DNA of 64,000 nt from Sediminibacterium magnilacihabitans (lineage in GTDB: Bacteria > Bacteroidota > Bacteroidia > Chitinophagales > Chitinophagaceae), in NCBI GenBank assembly GCA_002973575.1, contig PVEQ01000011.1:43617-107616 (forward strand), in the 5' to 3' direction. The translations under genes were made by a program, and so were the position numbers. The notes below the pieces were generated by a model. The model did no database searches. It was not told where the DNA came from and saw only the letters and a list, made by a program, of their open reading frames with translations. Shown here one piece after another: positions 26,451 to 35,813 of this stretch; position 1 is the first letter of the stretch; every line of letters starts with the position of its first letter.

Positions 26451-27674
26451 ATGATCAAAAGCAAGCCTTTTCTGGCCAATTTTTTCAACCTCGGTTTTAT
26501 CCAGGTATCCAATGCAGTGATCCAGATCCTCCTGTTCCCCATCATCATCCGTATCATCGGACTGCATGAATTCGGTTATGCCATGGTAGCCAATGCTTAT
26601 GCAGCGCTTGCCGGTTTGTTCATTAATTATGGTACTAACCAATCGGGTATTAAAGACGTAGCGATCAACAAAAACAATGGCAAGGCGCTGAATGAAATCT
26701 TTTATACGGTTTACTATACGCGTTTCCTGCTTTTCATACTATCAATGATAGTGCTCGCAGGTCTCTATGGTTTTTCTGTTCCGCATGCCCGTTATTTCCT
26801 GTTTGCCAGTACCATCGTTTTTGCAGAAATGCTTAATCCGCTGTTCTTTTTCATCGGCATCGAAAAATTATTTTTATACAATGTAGCCAACCTGATGGCC
26901 AAATTGCTTTCTGCGCTGCTCATCATTGTACTGATACATGCCAATACGCCCGGCTGGTGGGTTAATTTCTATCTGGGTCTCAGCAGTACTGTTTTCTTTA
27001 TTCCCCTGCTGGTATACCTTCTACGTCAATATCAATTGACCCGGTACCGTATTTCCATTGAAGCGATGCGGCAATTCCTGAAGCATAATTTTTTTCTCAC
27101 AGGCAACAATTTGTTTGTGCAATTGCAACAGTCTTTTTTTCTGTTTACCCTTTCGGGTGTGGTTTCCCCGCTCGTTCTCGGCGCTTACTCTTTATGCGAT
27201 AAGATCGTATGGTCGTTCCGCCTGCTCATCGTTTCTTTTTCCAGTGCTGTATACCCGCGCGCAGCGGTCCTGTTCCGCGAACAAAAAGAATTATGGCACT
27301 CATATAAAACCACCATCAATGGGTGGCTGGCTGTTTGCTTCCTGCTGGCTGCGGGCGGACTGCTCTGGCTTGGTCCCTGGATCGTTACCCTGCTTACGGG
27401 CAAACCGGATACACTCACCACCCTGTATATCCGTTCTGTTGCATTCGTGCCTTTTATAGCCGCACTCAATGCCATGAATGTGATCGACCTGCTGGTTAAA
27501 AACAGGTACAGCTACCTGTTTACCATCGGGGTGATCCTTTGTTCCATTGCCATCATCACTTCTTTCCTGTTTGTAAAGCTGGGCCATGAAAACTGGTATG
27601 GGTATTTCCCTATTATCATCGAAGTTTGCAGTTTGCCTTTGTATTTTCTGTTCATCCGCAAAACACATGCATGA
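26451..27674 (+). CDS. Wzx-type polysaccharide flippase
   Basis: A 407-residue polytopic protein with about twelve hydrophobic segments and the N-terminal pattern of the MOP exporter family (FNLGFIQVSNAVIQILLFPIIIRIIGLHEFGYAM). Wzx proteins flip undecaprenyl-linked repeat units across the inner membrane. The stop codon overlaps the start of the next glycosyltransferase as ATGA. A second candidate flippase, of ABC type, lies at 53.2-54.9 kb. Confidence 0.88.
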   Translation: MIKSKPFLANFFNLGFIQVSNAVIQILLFPIIIRIIGLHEFGYAMVANAYAALAGLFINYGTNQSGIKDVAINKNNGKALNEIFYTVYYTRFLLFILSMIVLAGLYGFSVPHARYFLFASTIVFAEMLNPLFFFIGIEKLFLYNVANLMAKLLSALLIIVLIHANTPGWWVNFYLGLSSTVFFIPLLVYLLRQYQLTRYRISIEAMRQFLKHNFFLTGNNLFVQLQQSFFLFTLSGVVSPLVLGAYSLCDKIVWSFRLLIVSFSSAVYPRAAVLFREQKELWHSYKTTINGWLAVCFLLAAGGLLWLGPWIVTLLTGKPDTLTTLYIRSVAFVPFIAALNAMNVIDLLVKNRYSYLFTIGVILCSIAIITSFLFVKLGHENWYGYFPIIIEVCSLPLYFLFIRKTHA

Positions 27675-28588
27675 ATTCTTCTGTTGCGATCATAGTGCTC
27701 AACTGGAACAGTTTCGAAGTAACGAACGATTGCCTGCATTCGCTGGCCGGTCTTACTCATCCATCTTACAAAGTGATCCTGGTAGATAATGCTTCTGCAG
27801 ATGGTTCAGCCGATCAGCTTGCAGCGGCGCATCCACAAGTTGTTTTCTTACGTTCTTCCGCTAACCTGGGTTTTACAGGAGGTAATAATATCGGTTTACG
27901 GTATGCATTGCAAAACGGATTCACGTATTCACTCATACTCAACAACGATACCCTCGCAGAACCTGATTTTCTTGCAAAGCTCACCGCCTATATGGACGCC
28001 CACCGGGAAGCCGGCGCTGTACAACCGCGCATTTTTTACCAGCACAACCGGCAACTGCTTTGGAACGGCGGCTCTTATTACAACCGGTTCCTGGGTTGGA
28101 GCTATACCCTGGGGGAAGCTAAGCATACCCATCCCAAATATGCCATCCGTAAAGAGGTAGACTGGATCACAGGATGTGCCTTCCTGGTTCGTAACAGTGT
28201 TTTACAACAGAGCGGGTTGTTTGCAGACAAGTTCTTTTTATACAATGAAGATGTAGACCTTTCTTTCCGCATTCGCAAGCTGGGTTACCCGCTGGTATAC
28301 GAACCCGATGCGGTGATCTATCATATTGCCGGTATGTCTACAAAGAGTAAGACCAAATCCAAAGAAGGCTATGTTCACCCGCTTGCACATTATTATAACC
28401 AGCGCAACCGGCTGTGGATCATTAAGCAATATACGCCCTGGTATTGCGTACCTAGTGTAGCGCTGTTTAATTTTGGTTATCTTGTTATGGTATTGGGGTA
28501 TTTCACCATGAGGGGCCGTTTTCAAAAACTAAAAGCCATGACACGCGCCATTAAAGACGGCATTTTTGATTCCATTCAATACCCATAA
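27671..28588 (+). CDS. Family 2 glycosyltransferase
   Basis: A 305-residue GT-A enzyme. The ATG at 27671 gives MNSSVAIIVLNWNSFEVT, the usual GT2 start, and overlaps the wzx stop codon by 4 bp; the upstream extension of the frame is not needed. Visible motifs are the nucleotide-binding LVDNASADGS, the metal-binding ILNNDT and KEVDWITGCAFLVRN followed by LYNEDVDLSFR, as in rhamnosyltransferase-like GT2 enzymes. The sugar is not predictable. A hydrophobic segment near the C-terminus could attach it to the membrane. Confidence 0.9.
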   Translation: MNSSVAIIVLNWNSFEVTNDCLHSLAGLTHPSYKVILVDNASADGSADQLAAAHPQVVFLRSSANLGFTGGNNIGLRYALQNGFTYSLILNNDTLAEPDFLAKLTAYMDAHREAGAVQPRIFYQHNRQLLWNGGSYYNRFLGWSYTLGEAKHTHPKYAIRKEVDWITGCAFLVRNSVLQQSGLFADKFFLYNEDVDLSFRIRKLGYPLVYEPDAVIYHIAGMSTKSKTKSKEGYVHPLAHYYNQRNRLWIIKQYTPWYCVPSVALFNFGYLVMVLGYFTMRGRFQKLKAMTRAIKDGIFDSIQYP

Positions 28589-28602
28589 AGCAAAGATTGC
28601 CC

Positions 28603-29970
28603 ATGTTCTTGTTTCCTGTCATATACCTGGTTTTCTTTTTCTTATCGGTTTATTATGTATTACAGGGCAAAACAGACCGTTTCCTGATCTTCGTTATTTT
28701 TTCGCTGCCTATCTATATTACATCGTTGTCTGTCAGTTTCATGTATGGTTTCGGAAGCCTGATACCCCTTCTCCAGGCTTGCAAAGAATTCCTCGTACTG
28801 CTTACATTAGGCTGTTTGATCTACCGGCTCAAAGAGCGCATACAATTCCATACGGTTGACTGGCTCATCATCGCTTATCTTTCTTATAACCTCTTATATG
28901 TGATCCTGCCCATTGGCAGTTACAGTGTGATGGAGAAACTACTCTCTTACAAGAGCAGCTGCTTTTTTGCATTGGTCTATTTTATCGGCCGCTTATCTTC
29001 CGGCACCGACGTTAACCTTAACAAGTATTTCAGCTATATCTGTATGGTGGCCATAGCGGCAGCTGTAGTGTTGCTGTTCGAACTGATCAACGGCCAGCAC
29101 CTGCAAACCCATACTGGTTATGCCGATTATAATTTTTACTTTTTCAACGTAGATCCTTCGGGTAATTATGGTCTTACCTGGACATTCGAAACGTCTAACG
29201 GCATCAAACGTTTTGCCAGTTTTTTTTCCATGCCCTTGGAGCATGCGGCAGCCACCCTGGTTACTCTTTCCGTATTAATAGCTTTGATGACAAGGAGGGA
29301 CAACAAACTGAAGTTGAACAACTTCATCATCATTGCCTTTTGTTGCACATTACTCTCCGTGCTCTTTGCTTTTTCAAGGGCCTCTTTTGTGAGCTATTTC
29401 ATCATGTTGTATGCCTATGCTATACTCACCAAAAAGAAACTGCTGCTGAAGATATTTCATTGGGGGCTGGTGGCGCTTGCACTGATCACCCTGGTATGGA
29501 CCAAAGGCGATGTATATGATTTCATTGCGTCTACCATCGACTTTACCGACAGCTCCAGTGTAAGTCACTTGTTAGAGTGGCTCGACGGCGTGCAGGCCAT
29601 TGCCAGCCACCCGCTAGGACTTGGCCTTGGCGCATCGGGCCGTATAGCTGGCGAACTCAAAGCCAATATCGGCGGAGAAAACCAACTCATCATCATCGGT
29701 GTGCAAACCGGGCTGGTATCGGTACTGCTTTATTTATGGATATATGTACTGATCATTGGTAACGCGGCAAAACTATTCATGCGGCAATCACACCTTAAAT
29801 ACCGCAAGCTGGGCATTGCCCTGGTATTACTGAAAGTGGGCCTTATTATCCCGTTGCTCACTTCGGAAGTAGAATCGTATATATACATCAGTTATTTCAC
29901 CTGGTTCTTGTCCGGACTGATGATTAGCATGGTTACACAAAATAAATTATCATTGCGGCACCAACTATGA
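28603..29970 (+). CDS. O-antigen polymerase/ligase-like membrane protein (Wzy/WaaL type)
   Basis: A 455-residue protein with ten or more membrane segments and a long extracytoplasmic loop before the last ones. That loop contains HPLGLGLGASGR and ENQLIIIGVQTGLVSVLLYL, typical of the Wzy_C/O-antigen ligase superfamily. Given the flippase, Wzz and initiator genes, a Wzy polymerase is the more likely role. I chose ATG 28603; a TTG two codons earlier is possible. The next gene starts inside its stop codon (ATGA). Confidence 0.85.
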   Translation: MFLFPVIYLVFFFLSVYYVLQGKTDRFLIFVIFSLPIYITSLSVSFMYGFGSLIPLLQACKEFLVLLTLGCLIYRLKERIQFHTVDWLIIAYLSYNLLYVILPIGSYSVMEKLLSYKSSCFFALVYFIGRLSSGTDVNLNKYFSYICMVAIAAAVVLLFELINGQHLQTHTGYADYNFYFFNVDPSGNYGLTWTFETSNGIKRFASFFSMPLEHAAATLVTLSVLIALMTRRDNKLKLNNFIIIAFCCTLLSVLFAFSRASFVSYFIMLYAYAILTKKKLLLKIFHWGLVALALITLVWTKGDVYDFIASTIDFTDSSSVSHLLEWLDGVQAIASHPLGLGLGASGRIAGELKANIGGENQLIIIGVQTGLVSVLLYLWIYVLIIGNAAKLFMRQSHLKYRKLGIALVLLKVGLIIPLLTSEVESYIYISYFTWFLSGLMISMVTQNKLSLRHQL

Positions 29971-31097
29971 CAAGACCCCTCAATATCGGCATTGATATAC
30001 GCAACTTAAAGGCTGCCGCTACCGGCCAAAAGACTTACCTCGAAGAGTTGTGCAGGGAGTTGAAACTATTAGAAGACAGCCATTGCCGTTTTTTCTTTTT
30101 CGATACCTGGATACCTGTCTATTCCGGCAAAAATAAATTACTGAAGTTATTCGAGCACTTCAACCTGCAATGCTGGAAACAGGTGTCGCTGCCTTTAAAA
30201 GCATGGTCGAAGAAAACGGATATTATTTTTTGTATCGATTATTTTGCCCCTTATCTGCATTTGGGTTATCAAACCGTAGAGGTTTTTCACGATGCATTTT
30301 TTTACGAATATCCCCAACACTATAACCGCATCTGGCTTAAACTATTTAAACTTATCGCCATTCCTGCGGCCAGGCGCTCTGCATGCATTGTAGCGCCCAG
30401 TCATTATGCCCGGCAAAGGATCCATCATTATACAAAAATCCCGCTCGAAAAGATCGTCACTATCTATGAAGGTCCGAAGACGCTGCATAACAGGCAGGCT
30501 ACAGCAGCGCTTCCTTCCTGGCTTCCGGTTCACCAGCACTTCCGGTACATATTGCATGTAGGTGTGATGGAAAAAAGGAAAAATCTTCCCGCACTGATAC
30601 GTGCATTCAAACAATTACGCGATCATGGATACGAGCAATACAAATTGGTGTTGGTAGGAAAGGGTGATGGAAAAATGCATTCAGATGATACGGCACAGAT
30701 CATGGCCGCCATCAGGGAGCACCAGCTCGAAAATGTAGTGATCACACCCGGTTACCTGCCAGATGACCAGTTGGGTATGGTTTACCAGCATGCAGCCCTT
30801 TATATATTCCCTTCTGTAAACGAAGGCTTCGGCATTCCCATACTGGAAGCATTCAGTTACCAGGTACCGGTACTGGTGGCCAATAATACCTGCTTACCGG
30901 AAATAGGCGGACCCGCGGTGTTAACGTTCGACCCCTATGATACGGCTGATATGGTTTCGAAAATGCGTATGGTGATCGACAATGAAGCCTTGCGGACCGA
31001 CCTCATACAAAAAGGAACAGAACGGTTGCGGCAGTTTTCCTGGAAGATCGCTGCGCAGGAACTGGTGGCGCTATTTAAAAAGCTCCGGAGTTCCTGA
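29967..31097 (+). CDS. Family 4 glycosyltransferase
   Basis: A 376-residue GT-B retaining enzyme. The C-terminal domain carries ILHVGVMEKRKNLPALIRAF and the E-x7-E donor-binding motif in PSVNEGFGIPILEAFSYQVPV. The N-terminal domain starts with a family-typical strand (GIDIRNLKAAATGQKTYLEEL). Donor and acceptor sugars cannot be deduced. Its ATG overlaps the polymerase stop codon. Confidence 0.92.
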   Translation: MTRPLNIGIDIRNLKAAATGQKTYLEELCRELKLLEDSHCRFFFFDTWIPVYSGKNKLLKLFEHFNLQCWKQVSLPLKAWSKKTDIIFCIDYFAPYLHLGYQTVEVFHDAFFYEYPQHYNRIWLKLFKLIAIPAARRSACIVAPSHYARQRIHHYTKIPLEKIVTIYEGPKTLHNRQATAALPSWLPVHQHFRYILHVGVMEKRKNLPALIRAFKQLRDHGYEQYKLVLVGKGDGKMHSDDTAQIMAAIREHQLENVVITPGYLPDDQLGMVYQHAALYIFPSVNEGFGIPILEAFSYQVPVLVANNTCLPEIGGPAVLTFDPYDTADMVSKMRMVIDNEALRTDLIQKGTERLRQFSWKIAAQELVALFKKLRSS

Positions 31098-31103
31098 TTT
31101 GAC

Positions 31104-31111
31104 TATCTTTG
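31104..31111 (+). promoter_or_regulatory. Possible internal promoter before the second GT4 gene
   Basis: TATCTTTG matches TAnnTTTG in the 34-bp gap between the two glycosyltransferase genes, 20 nt before the ATG at 31132. Confidence 0.3.
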
Positions 31112-31131
31112 TGCCTTTCCAAATTACACCA

Positions 31132-32307
31132 ATGGTTCCTTTGAAACCTTCTGTATTGTTTGTCCACAATAAGTACCTGCACAAAGGCGGGGAAGACAGT
31201 GTGGTACACAACGAAATGGAAGTGCTAACGAGGAATGCCTATACCATCCACTACCTGGAATTTCAGAACCAACAACTGAGTAAAGCAGGCTTCGGCGCTT
31301 TTTCAATGCCTTTGAAGCTTTTTTATAACCTGAACGCTTTTTTGAAAGTATACCGGCTGGTCAAGAAACACAGGATACAGGTGGTACACGTGCACAACTT
31401 CTTTTATACGGCATCGCCTTCTGTGTTCTGGGCGGCAAAAGCTGCCGGCGCCAGCACGGTAATGACCCTGCACAATTACCGCTTGTTTTGTCTGAACGGT
31501 GTTTTCTTCCTCAATGGCAAAACCTGCTTCGATTGTCATACAAAGAAAAGCTTCAATAAGGGGATTGCCGGTAAATGCTTCAAATCTTCCGGTATGTTTT
31601 CGGCTGCACTGGCCCTGTCTACCCGTTTTCACCGTTTGCTGGGCACCTGGGTTAAAAAAGTAGACCGTTTTATCGCTGTCAATCCATTCATGCCCCATTT
31701 ACTGGAAGAAATAGGCGTGCCTGCCGGACGTATTGTAGTGAGGCCGAATTTTTTGCCGATGGCCGGCAATGGCAACTACCAGCATTACGATCAACGGGAC
31801 GACTATTATCTCTATGCAGGCAGGCTCAGTGAAGAAAAAGGCATCCAGCACCTGGTAGCAGCCTTCACAAAAGCGAAGAAAAAGCTGGTGATTTTTGGTG
31901 AAGGGGAGTTGTCTGACTTTGTGCAACAACATACTTCTGAGTACATCCGGTACGAAGGCGCCCAGCCTCCCGAAGTGCTGTTTAAATACTATGCGCAATG
32001 CCGCGCTCTTGTATTTCCTTCTCTCTGGATTGAAGGAATGCCCATGACCCTGATTGAAGCGCGGAGCACCGGAGCCATTCCTATTGTAGCAACCACCATC
32101 AACAGCCGTGGGTTCGTAAACAATGAAACGGATGGTTTCCTTTACGAAGCCGGCAACCCCGACGACCTGATCAGGGTGATCAATTTATTTGAAGGACTTT
32201 CCAGGGAAGCGCTCGACAAAGTTTCCGCCGATTCATACAATCGCTTTCAGCAGCACTACTCTGAAATGCGTTACCTGCAAACCCTCGAGCAGGTTTATCA
32301 TTTTTGA
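31132..32307 (+). CDS. Family 4 glycosyltransferase
   Basis: A 391-residue GT-B enzyme. The frame is open from 30982, but that part overlaps the previous gene; the ATG at 31132 gives MVPLKPSVLFVHNKYLHKGG, a typical GT4 N-terminus with the glycine loop. The donor domain has LYAGRLSEEKGIQHLVAAF and WIEGMPMTLIEARSTG. A cysteine-bearing insertion (GKTCFDCHTKKSFNKG) resembles the one seen in some capsule GT4 enzymes. A terminator-like hairpin follows. Confidence 0.92.
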   Translation: MVPLKPSVLFVHNKYLHKGGEDSVVHNEMEVLTRNAYTIHYLEFQNQQLSKAGFGAFSMPLKLFYNLNAFLKVYRLVKKHRIQVVHVHNFFYTASPSVFWAAKAAGASTVMTLHNYRLFCLNGVFFLNGKTCFDCHTKKSFNKGIAGKCFKSSGMFSAALALSTRFHRLLGTWVKKVDRFIAVNPFMPHLLEEIGVPAGRIVVRPNFLPMAGNGNYQHYDQRDDYYLYAGRLSEEKGIQHLVAAFTKAKKKLVIFGEGELSDFVQQHTSEYIRYEGAQPPEVLFKYYAQCRALVFPSLWIEGMPMTLIEARSTGAIPIVATTINSRGFVNNETDGFLYEAGNPDDLIRVINLFEGLSREALDKVSADSYNRFQQHYSEMRYLQTLEQVYHF

Positions 32308-32371
32308 TGCCGGCGCTTTAGGCGCTATCCACTTGAAATGGAAGCGCATCTGTATTATTCTGCATCTAAAC

Positions 32372-32392
32372 AAGAGTAGAAAAACTCTTTTT
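32372..32392 (+). terminator. Rho-independent-type terminator after the GT4 gene
   Basis: A 6-bp stem AAGAGT/ACTCTT with a 6-nt A-rich loop is followed directly by a run of T. It would end transcripts coming from the upstream glycosyltransferase operon. Confidence 0.5.
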
Positions 32393-32418
32393 GGGATTTA
32401 GCTTCCCCTCTACATTTG
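32390..32418 (+). promoter_or_regulatory. Promoter of the two-gene unknown cassette
   Basis: TTTG at 32390-32393 and TACATTTG at 32411-32418 form a Bacteroidota-type -33/-7 pair, with 17 bp between the boxes (slightly short). It overlaps the T-run of the preceding terminator and lies 30 nt upstream of the ATG at 32449. Confidence 0.5.
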
Positions 32419-32448
32419 ATTCGATCATTACAAATATTCTGGATACAT

Positions 32449-33057
32449 ATGAATGCCATCAGAAAGGTGTTATTGTTGTTTCTCCTCATTCTGTTTGTAT
32501 CAGTTTTACTTTCGTATCTCTGCTGGCACTGGTTTGGTTATGAATATCATCTATGGGAAAGCGGAGTTCTTGAAATAAATTTCTTTGCCACAGTCTGTAA
32601 TTTCTTTACCATTATTGGGCTGGCTATGACTGTATTCCAGGTGTCTAAATTAGAAAGCGATCAGATAATCAGAGATAAAGCACTGGAGGATATCCGGCAA
32701 CAGGATTACAAAACTAATTCGCTGGTAAAATGTGGATATATCAAGAGAGTACTTGAGTCTCTGAACGACCGGATGGAGACGGACGTCAATATTTCCAGAA
32801 ACACAGTTACTGATTACGGATATGAAATAAATCGTGCCTATAGCTATCTTCAGTCTATGTTACAAAGGCAGGGAGGCTTAACAAAGGGGATATTGATAGA
32901 TGGCAAAAAGGCACTAATTTTGTTGGAACAAATGGAGCAAGAATTAATAGCAATGGACGAAACAACGATTAAAAATTTTCCACGTAGCCACCATCAACTC
33001 CATATCCAAAAAGTACTCCTTGAATTCGAATCCTGTGAAAACATGTTAAAGTCTTAG
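32449..33057 (+). CDS. Membrane protein of unknown function (cassette gene 1)
   Basis: A 202-residue protein I do not recognise. Two membrane segments lie near the N-terminus (about 7-25, LLLFLLILFVSVLLSYL, and about 43-64, FFATVCNFFTIIGLAMTVFQV). A charged, probably helical cytoplasmic region of about 135 residues follows. The ATG at 32449 is preferred to an upstream TTG. It is more AT-rich than the glycosyltransferase genes around it, lies between a terminator and its own promoter, and is 2 bp from the next gene. It looks like an inserted cargo module and not a glycan gene; no function is assigned. Confidence 0.6.
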   Translation: MNAIRKVLLLFLLILFVSVLLSYLCWHWFGYEYHLWESGVLEINFFATVCNFFTIIGLAMTVFQVSKLESDQIIRDKALEDIRQQDYKTNSLVKCGYIKRVLESLNDRMETDVNISRNTVTDYGYEINRAYSYLQSMLQRQGGLTKGILIDGKKALILLEQMEQELIAMDETTIKNFPRSHHQLHIQKVLLEFESCENMLKS

Positions 33058-33059
33058 CT

Positions 33060-33437
33060 ATGTTCAATAAACAATTTATATTACTGACCAATACAGTGAA
33101 AGATGCTACCACTCATGGATTGCTTCAGTGGCAGAAAGGGAAAGGACTATTTTCTTATGAATCTGCCTTTAATAATCAAGTCCTGAGGGTGGACAAATAT
33201 TTTTATGGTGATGAAAAATTTCCATGCGTCAACTTTTCCATTTTTAATGCGGACAAAAGTGAGCTAATCTCAGAAATTGTTCGATGCAAGGATACAATTG
33301 TAGTGCAGGAATTCGATTTTTTGGAAGGATTGTATCATACAGTTGAATTAAAGTACGCACAGCTACAAAGTGAACAATTCTCCCCTGCCTTAATAGCACT
33401 TACTGCCTCTTTGCAAAACAAGTTGCAGGAACAATAG
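33060..33437 (+). CDS. Protein of unknown function (cassette gene 2)
   Basis: A 125-residue soluble protein with no signal peptide or membrane segment and no motif I know (MFNKQFILLTNTVKDATTHG at the start). Aromatic and charged residues alternate, suggesting a small alpha/beta fold. It starts 2 bp after cassette gene 1, so the two are surely co-transcribed and may form a partner pair. Its base composition is like that of gene 1 and unlike the following WecG-type gene. Confidence 0.6.
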   Translation: MFNKQFILLTNTVKDATTHGLLQWQKGKGLFSYESAFNNQVLRVDKYFYGDEKFPCVNFSIFNADKSELISEIVRCKDTIVVQEFDFLEGLYHTVELKYAQLQSEQFSPALIALTASLQNKLQEQ

Positions 33438-33463
33438 AAGCAAAACCAATCCTGCACCAGTTT

Positions 33464-34240
33464 ATGAACGAGCGAACTGCCACTAAAGTAAATATCGCCG
33501 GAACGGGTATCAGCAATGTTTCTCTTCGGGAAACGATGGATATCTTCAACCGGTGGGTGGATGCCGGCGAGAAAAAAAGAGTTTGTGTTACGCCTGTCAA
33601 CTGCGTGGTGTGGGCACACCGCAATCGGCCCCTCAAAGAATTATACAACAGCGCCGATCTCACCTTGTGCGACGGTGTTCCCCTGATCTGGGCCTCCAAA
33701 CTGTTGGGCACCCCCCTGAAAGGAAGGGTTACCGGCCTGGACCTGCTCCCGCAATATATGGAGGAGTGCTACCATAGAAAATATACCATGTTCTTGCTGG
33801 GCGCCCGGGAAGGGGTGGCCGAACAGCTCAAAACAGCCTATGAACAGCGCTTCCCCGGCATCCGCATCACCGGCCTCTACTCCCCGCCTTTCGCCGAACA
33901 GTTCAGCGAGGCCGAAAACCAAAAAATGATCCGGCTCATCAACGAGGTTAAACCCGATATCCTCTGGGTGAGTCTTACGGCCCCCAAGCAGGATTTCTGG
34001 ATATATGATCACCTCGACCAACTGGAAGTGAAAGTGGCCATTGGCGTGGGCGGCGCTTTTGAAGTGGCAGCCGGACTGATACCCCGGGCACCCCGTTTCA
34101 TGCAACAAAACGGCCTGGAATGGCTGTACCGCTTTTACAAAGAACCCCGGCGCCTGTTCAACCGCTATTTTGTAGAGGCGCCCCGCTTCATCCCCCTGGT
34201 AGTCAGGCAGAAGATCCGCAAGCAGCGTTTTATCCCCTAA
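33464..34240 (+). CDS. WecG/TagA/CpsF family glycosyltransferase
   Basis: A 258-residue GT26 enzyme of the kind that adds the second sugar to an undecaprenyl-linked first sugar at the inner membrane. Family motifs are TPVNCVVWAHRNRPLKELYN, LTLCDGVPLIWASKLLG, RVTGLDLLPQYME, FLLGAREGVAEQ and the C-terminal GLEWLYRFYKEPRRLFNRY tail that targets the membrane. It lies just upstream of a glycosyl-1-phosphate transferase gene, which fits a first- and second-step pair. Confidence 0.92.
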   Translation: MNERTATKVNIAGTGISNVSLRETMDIFNRWVDAGEKKRVCVTPVNCVVWAHRNRPLKELYNSADLTLCDGVPLIWASKLLGTPLKGRVTGLDLLPQYMEECYHRKYTMFLLGAREGVAEQLKTAYEQRFPGIRITGLYSPPFAEQFSEAENQKMIRLINEVKPDILWVSLTAPKQDFWIYDHLDQLEVKVAIGVGGAFEVAAGLIPRAPRFMQQNGLEWLYRFYKEPRRLFNRYFVEAPRFIPLVVRQKIRKQRFIP

Positions 34241-34338
34241 ACCGGGTCTTTCTTAGGTGGCTATTAAATATTCAACTATTTTAGCATGAAAATTGTTGAT
34301 CCCCCCTATCAACGTGCTAATATCCTTTTGAACGCATT

Positions 34339-35742
34339 ATGACCAAGTCGTATAACCGGTACACGCTCATTAAATACATCATCGACGGTCCTGTGATCGG
34401 GATCTCTTTCATAGTGGCAAGACGCCTGGTTCTCAAACAAAGTATTTTCGCCAACGATGCCAGCAATTATCTTTTTTTATTGATCGCCCTCACTACCTGG
34501 TACGTTGCTACCGCTTTTTCCAAGCTATACAAGGACCGGCGGTCTAACAAGTATTCTGAAGAGATCGTTTTTATTGCTTACACGCTGGTCATCTACAGCA
34601 TACTGCTCAGTTCCATTTCTTTTTTCCTCCAGGATTATTTTCAATTCAGCAGTTTGTTCTTCGTCACTTTCATCGCCCTGCTCTTTGGTTTCTTTACCAT
34701 TACCAAATACATTATCCGTAAATACCTGCACTCGGCCCTTTTCCAGGGCAAGCTGCTCGACAACCTGTTGCTGGTAGGCGCCACCAACAGCGCCCTCGAT
34801 TTTTATGAGACCATCAATAAATATTATTATTACGGTTATAAATGCATTGGATTCATCGACGACCATACGCCTAAAATGAACGGCTGTACTTATCACGGAG
34901 GCCTTTCTCAACTGCCTGCCCTTTTACAAGGCAAGATGGTAGATGAAGTGGTCATCGCCCTGCCCAATGCCCAAAGCAAAATGATCCAGGAATGCATTGA
35001 GATCTGCGATTATTACGGTACCAAGGCAAGGATCATTCCCGATGTGCAACAGTTCGCCACCTCTTCCATACAGGTCAATAATATCGGGCAATTATCGGTG
35101 ATCAATATCCGCGAGCTGCCGCTGGATAAAGAAGAGAACAAGCTTCTCAAACGCATTTTCGACGTGTTGTTTTCTCTTTTTTTCTTCGTGTTGATCGGTA
35201 GCTGGCTGCTCCCCCTGATTGCGATAGCAATTAAACTTACATCCCGAGGGTCTGTTATTTTCAAGCAGGAAAGATGGGGTCTCAACAATGAAAAGATCAC
35301 TTGCTATAAGTTCCGTACCATGGTGAATGGCAGCCACGATACCGACAGCAACGGCCATTATAACCAGGCCCTGAAAAACGATCCGCGCGTGACGCCCCTC
35401 GGTGCCGTGCTGCGCCGCACTAACCTCGATGAACTGCCCCAGTTCTGGAATGTGTTGCTGGGTAATATGTCGGTGGTGGGTCCGCGCCCCCACCCCACAC
35501 CACTAAACCTGGAATCCATGCAAACGGTAGACAATTACATGCTGCGCCATGTGGTGAAGCCGGGCATTTCAGGATGGGCGCAGGTGAATGGCTGTCGTGG
35601 TGAAACCCGCAGTCCGGGCTCTATGCAGCGCCGTGTGAACTTCGACCTCTATTATATCCATCGCTGGACATTCTGGCTGGATTGCCAGATCATTCTGCAA
35701 ACGGTGATCAATATCTGCAGAGGGGATCAGAATGCGTATTAG
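34339..35742 (+). CDS. Undecaprenyl-phosphate glycosylphosphotransferase (WbaP/WcaJ type)
   Basis: This 467-residue polyisoprenyl-phosphate hexose-1-phosphate transferase would start the repeat unit on undecaprenyl phosphate. It has four N-terminal membrane segments, a CoA-binding-like middle domain ([19 protein letters not shown]) and a catalytic C-terminal domain with [47 protein letters not shown] and [10 protein letters not shown]. The first sugar is probably glucose or galactose by family analogy. TATCCTTTTG, one base longer than the -7 consensus, lies just upstream. Confidence 0.92.
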   Translation: MTKSYNRYTLIKYIIDGPVIGISFIVARRLVLKQSIFANDASNYLFLLIALTTWYVATAFSKLYKDRRSNKYSEEIVFIAYTLVIYSILLSSISFFLQDYFQFSSLFFVTFIALLFGFFTITKYIIRKYLHSALFQGKLLDNLLLVGATNSALDFYETINKYYYYGYKCIGFIDDHTPKMNGCTYHGGLSQLPALLQGKMVDEVVIALPNAQSKMIQECIEICDYYGTKARIIPDVQQFATSSIQVNNIGQLSVINIRELPLDKEENKLLKRIFDVLFSLFFFVLIGSWLLPLIAIAIKLTSRGSVIFKQERWGLNNEKITCYKFRTMVNGSHDTDSNGHYNQALKNDPRVTPLGAVLRRTNLDELPQFWNVLLGNMSVVGPRPHPTPLNLESMQTVDNYMLRHVVKPGISGWAQVNGCRGETRSPGSMQRRVNFDLYYIHRWTFWLDCQIILQTVINICRGDQNAY

Positions 35743-35775
35743 AATATATTAATTTATGCATCTTTTGCCGAAGCC

Positions 35776-35783
35776 TACCTTTG
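35776..35783 (+). promoter_or_regulatory. -7 box before the Wzi-like gene
   Basis: TACCTTTG, a full TAnnTTTG match, lies 30 nt before the ATG at 35814, in a 71-bp gap. Confidence 0.35.
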
Positions 35784-35813
35784 ACCGTTCGGTACATTGT
35801 AAATTATTTTTAA

